Shown here in pieces: positions 13,206 through 14,085 of a DNA stretch of 14,085 nucleotides (positions are counted from its first letter, which is position 1; each line of letters begins with the position of its first letter). The stretch comes from Mycobacteriaceae bacterium (GTDB lineage Bacteria > Actinomycetota > Actinomycetes > Mycobacteriales > Mycobacteriaceae). The notes beneath the pieces were generated by a model. That model was not told where the DNA came from and did no database searches. It saw only the letters and a program-made list of their open reading frames with translations. The translations under genes and the position numbers were made by a program. Location: the NCBI GenBank assembly GCA_013362555.1, contig JABFVX010000274.1, positions 1-14,085 on the forward strand. The letters are read 5' to 3'.

Positions 13206-13229
13206 GCATACCCAGCCCGGGTCGACCAG

Positions 13230-13688
13230 CTAGGCGGCCGAGTGCACCGCGTCGAGCAACAGTTCCAGCGCATGACGAACCGACCGATCCACCACCCGCG
13301 CCGGTCCGCCGTCGAACCTGCGATAGACGCCTCGAGCGCCATCCGCGGTAGCGACGGCAAACCATACCGAGCCTGCCGGTTCACCATCTTGCGGTCCCGG
13401 GCCGCCGACACCGGTGACCGCGACCGCGACATCGGCGCCCATCATGGCTCGCACACTCGTGGCCATGGCGATGGCGGCGGCCTCGGAGACCACCGGAATG
13501 TCCGGCACATCGAGCAACTGATGCTTGACCTCGGTGGAATACGCCACGATCCCGCCACGAAACCACTCCGCCGAATCTGGCGCAGCACCCAACGCCGCGG
13601 CGACGTTGCCCGCGGTCAACGATTCCGCGACGGCCACTGTCACCGCTTTGTCTCGGGCCAGGTCGCCTACCTCGTTCGCGGTCGTCAT
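13230..13688 (-). CDS. CinA C-terminal domain protein (PncC-type NMN amidase)
   Basis: A 152-aa stand-alone CinA_C domain. Motifs in order are AVAESLTAGNVAAAL (19-33, with the nucleophile candidate S23), FRGGIVAYSTEVKHQLLDV (43-61) and AVTGVGGPGPQDGEPAGSVWF (90-110). Characterised members deamidate nicotinamide mononucleotide to nicotinic acid mononucleotide for pyridine-nucleotide salvage. Length is typical for the single-domain form, which lacks the MoCF-like N-terminal half of full CinA. The ATG at 13688 has AAGGAG 5 nt upstream. It is convergent with the catalase gene. No NAD genes lie next to it in this window. Confidence 0.92.
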   Translation of the reverse strand: MTTANEVGDLARDKAVTVAVAESLTAGNVAAALGAAPDSAEWFRGGIVAYSTEVKHQLLDVPDIPVVSEAAAIAMATSVRAMMGADVAVAVTGVGGPGPQDGEPAGSVWFAVATADGARGVYRRFDGGPARVVDRSVRHALELLLDAVHSAA

Positions 13689-13779
13689 TCAGGCTCCTTC
13701 GTCGACGTCACATCGCCATCTCTTCTCGTCGCGGGCACGGTCGGGTAGGGGATACCCGCCCGCGCCGCGGGTACTCAAC

Positions 13780-13961
13780 GTGGTCGGTGACGTCACCGAC
13801 CGATCGCCCGGGCGCCGACGATGCGCTCGCCGCGGTCCGGAGGCCATGTCGGTGTCGCCACCGGGCCGTTCACGACCGATCAACTCGCAGCGGCCGGCGC
13901 CGAGGCAGTCATGGCCGATCTGTCGGCCTTGCGTGCGTGGCTCGGTGAGCACGTCGCCTGA
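13780..13961 (+). pseudogene. Frameshifted C-terminal remnant of a HAD-type phosphatase
   Basis: Three consecutive frames together spell a HAD hydrolase tail. Frame 1 from 13780 gives VVGDVTD, like the family's motif IV region VGDTxxD. Frame 2 from 13802 gives PGADDALAAVR. Frame 3 gives GGHVGVATGPFTTDQLAAAG and continues AEAVMADLSALRAWLGEHVA to a TGA at 13959-13961. Phosphoglycolate-phosphatase-like proteins end in the pattern GVATG-x-FT-x-x-x-L-x-x-AGA-x-x-V-x-x-DL. The last frame alone is open from ATG 13821 (46 codons). The N-terminal motifs I-III are absent upstream, where the CinA-type gene lies on the other strand. It looks like a decayed or deleted gene; assembly error could explain the shifts but not the missing front. 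Confidence 0.65.
13782..13801. repeat. 20-bp perfect palindrome, copy 2 (at the HAD remnant)
   Basis: Identical to the palindrome at 10881-10900; the identity extends one base either side. It contains the TGACGTCA core. It lies 94 nt upstream of the CinA-type start codon, so it could be a promoter-region site for that gene. It also encodes VGDVTD in the HAD remnant. Confidence 0.95.
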
Positions 13962-14085
13962 TCCTGCACACGCCTGAATGGTTCGACAGTACCGGCGGGG
14001 GACGCCGCCTGCCGGATCCAAGAATTGATGAGTTCGCAAATCGGGCGGCGCCGCAGGTTCGAGCGCCATCACAATAGATGAACAC
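13962..14085. other. Right-end gap, no gene seen
   Basis: No frame here has recognisable family features on either strand. A GC-rich imperfect stem (CCGGC at 13992-13996 with GCCGG at 14011-14015) could end transcription from the HAD remnant. The short palindrome GCGGCGCCGC occurs near 14052-14061. The next gene presumably starts beyond the edge. Confidence 0.5.

Noticed and set aside
13689..14072. A 127-codon minus-strand frame at the right end
   Set aside because: It is antisense to the HAD remnant and overlaps the CinA-type promoter. It has no recognisable domain, and its composition is typical of shadow frames.

Overview
The window is GC-rich, densely packed actinobacterial DNA. GTG starts are common, and several genes have a -10 box directly in front of the start codon (leaderless mRNAs). 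The CBS-protein/transporter pair strongly resembles what I recall of the Mycobacterium tuberculosis Rv2683-Rv2684 locus. Nocardia or a close relative in the Mycobacteriales is my best guess (inference). I see no rRNA, tRNA, CRISPR array or intact insertion sequence.

Left part (1-2048): an OmpR-type response regulator and the first 73 codons of its sensor kinase run leftwards off the window. Divergent from them are a DM13-domain lipoprotein with a Met-rich linker and a one-base-overlapping DoxX-like membrane protein. This looks like a cell-envelope redox pair that may be controlled by the two-component system. Next comes a 345-bp gap (2049-2393) holding a perfect 21-bp inverted repeat.

Middle (2394-6485): a two-CBS-domain protein sits in an operon with an ArsB/NhaD-type ion transporter, followed by a DUF1579-like lipoprotein. 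A nested hairpin separates that lipoprotein from a convergent metallo-beta-lactamase-fold hydrolase. Divergent from the hydrolase is an XRE-cupin regulator, and the shared intergenic region holds an AT-rich operator-like array of three alternating half-sites.

Right-middle (6523-9901): leftwards run an epoxide hydrolase, a remnant of a winged-helix protein, a PIN-domain (VapC-like) protein and a small four-helix membrane protein. A WYL-domain regulator is divergent from the epoxide hydrolase and is its likely controller.

Right (9982-14085): a choloylglycine-hydrolase-family Ntn enzyme with Cys2 directly after the start, then a large-subunit catalase (KatE/HPII type) whose 5' end overlaps a second plausible reading frame. 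A convergent CinA-C/PncC-type amidase follows, then the frameshifted C-terminal remnant of a HAD-type phosphatase. A perfect 20-bp palindrome occurs twice, inside the choloylglycine-hydrolase-family gene and at the HAD remnant.

Most genes are ordinary stress, redox and detoxification functions. The least explained items are the DM13-DoxX-two-component module, the antitoxin-less PIN gene behind a decayed winged-helix gene, the operator array at 5815-5836, and the two palindromic elements.
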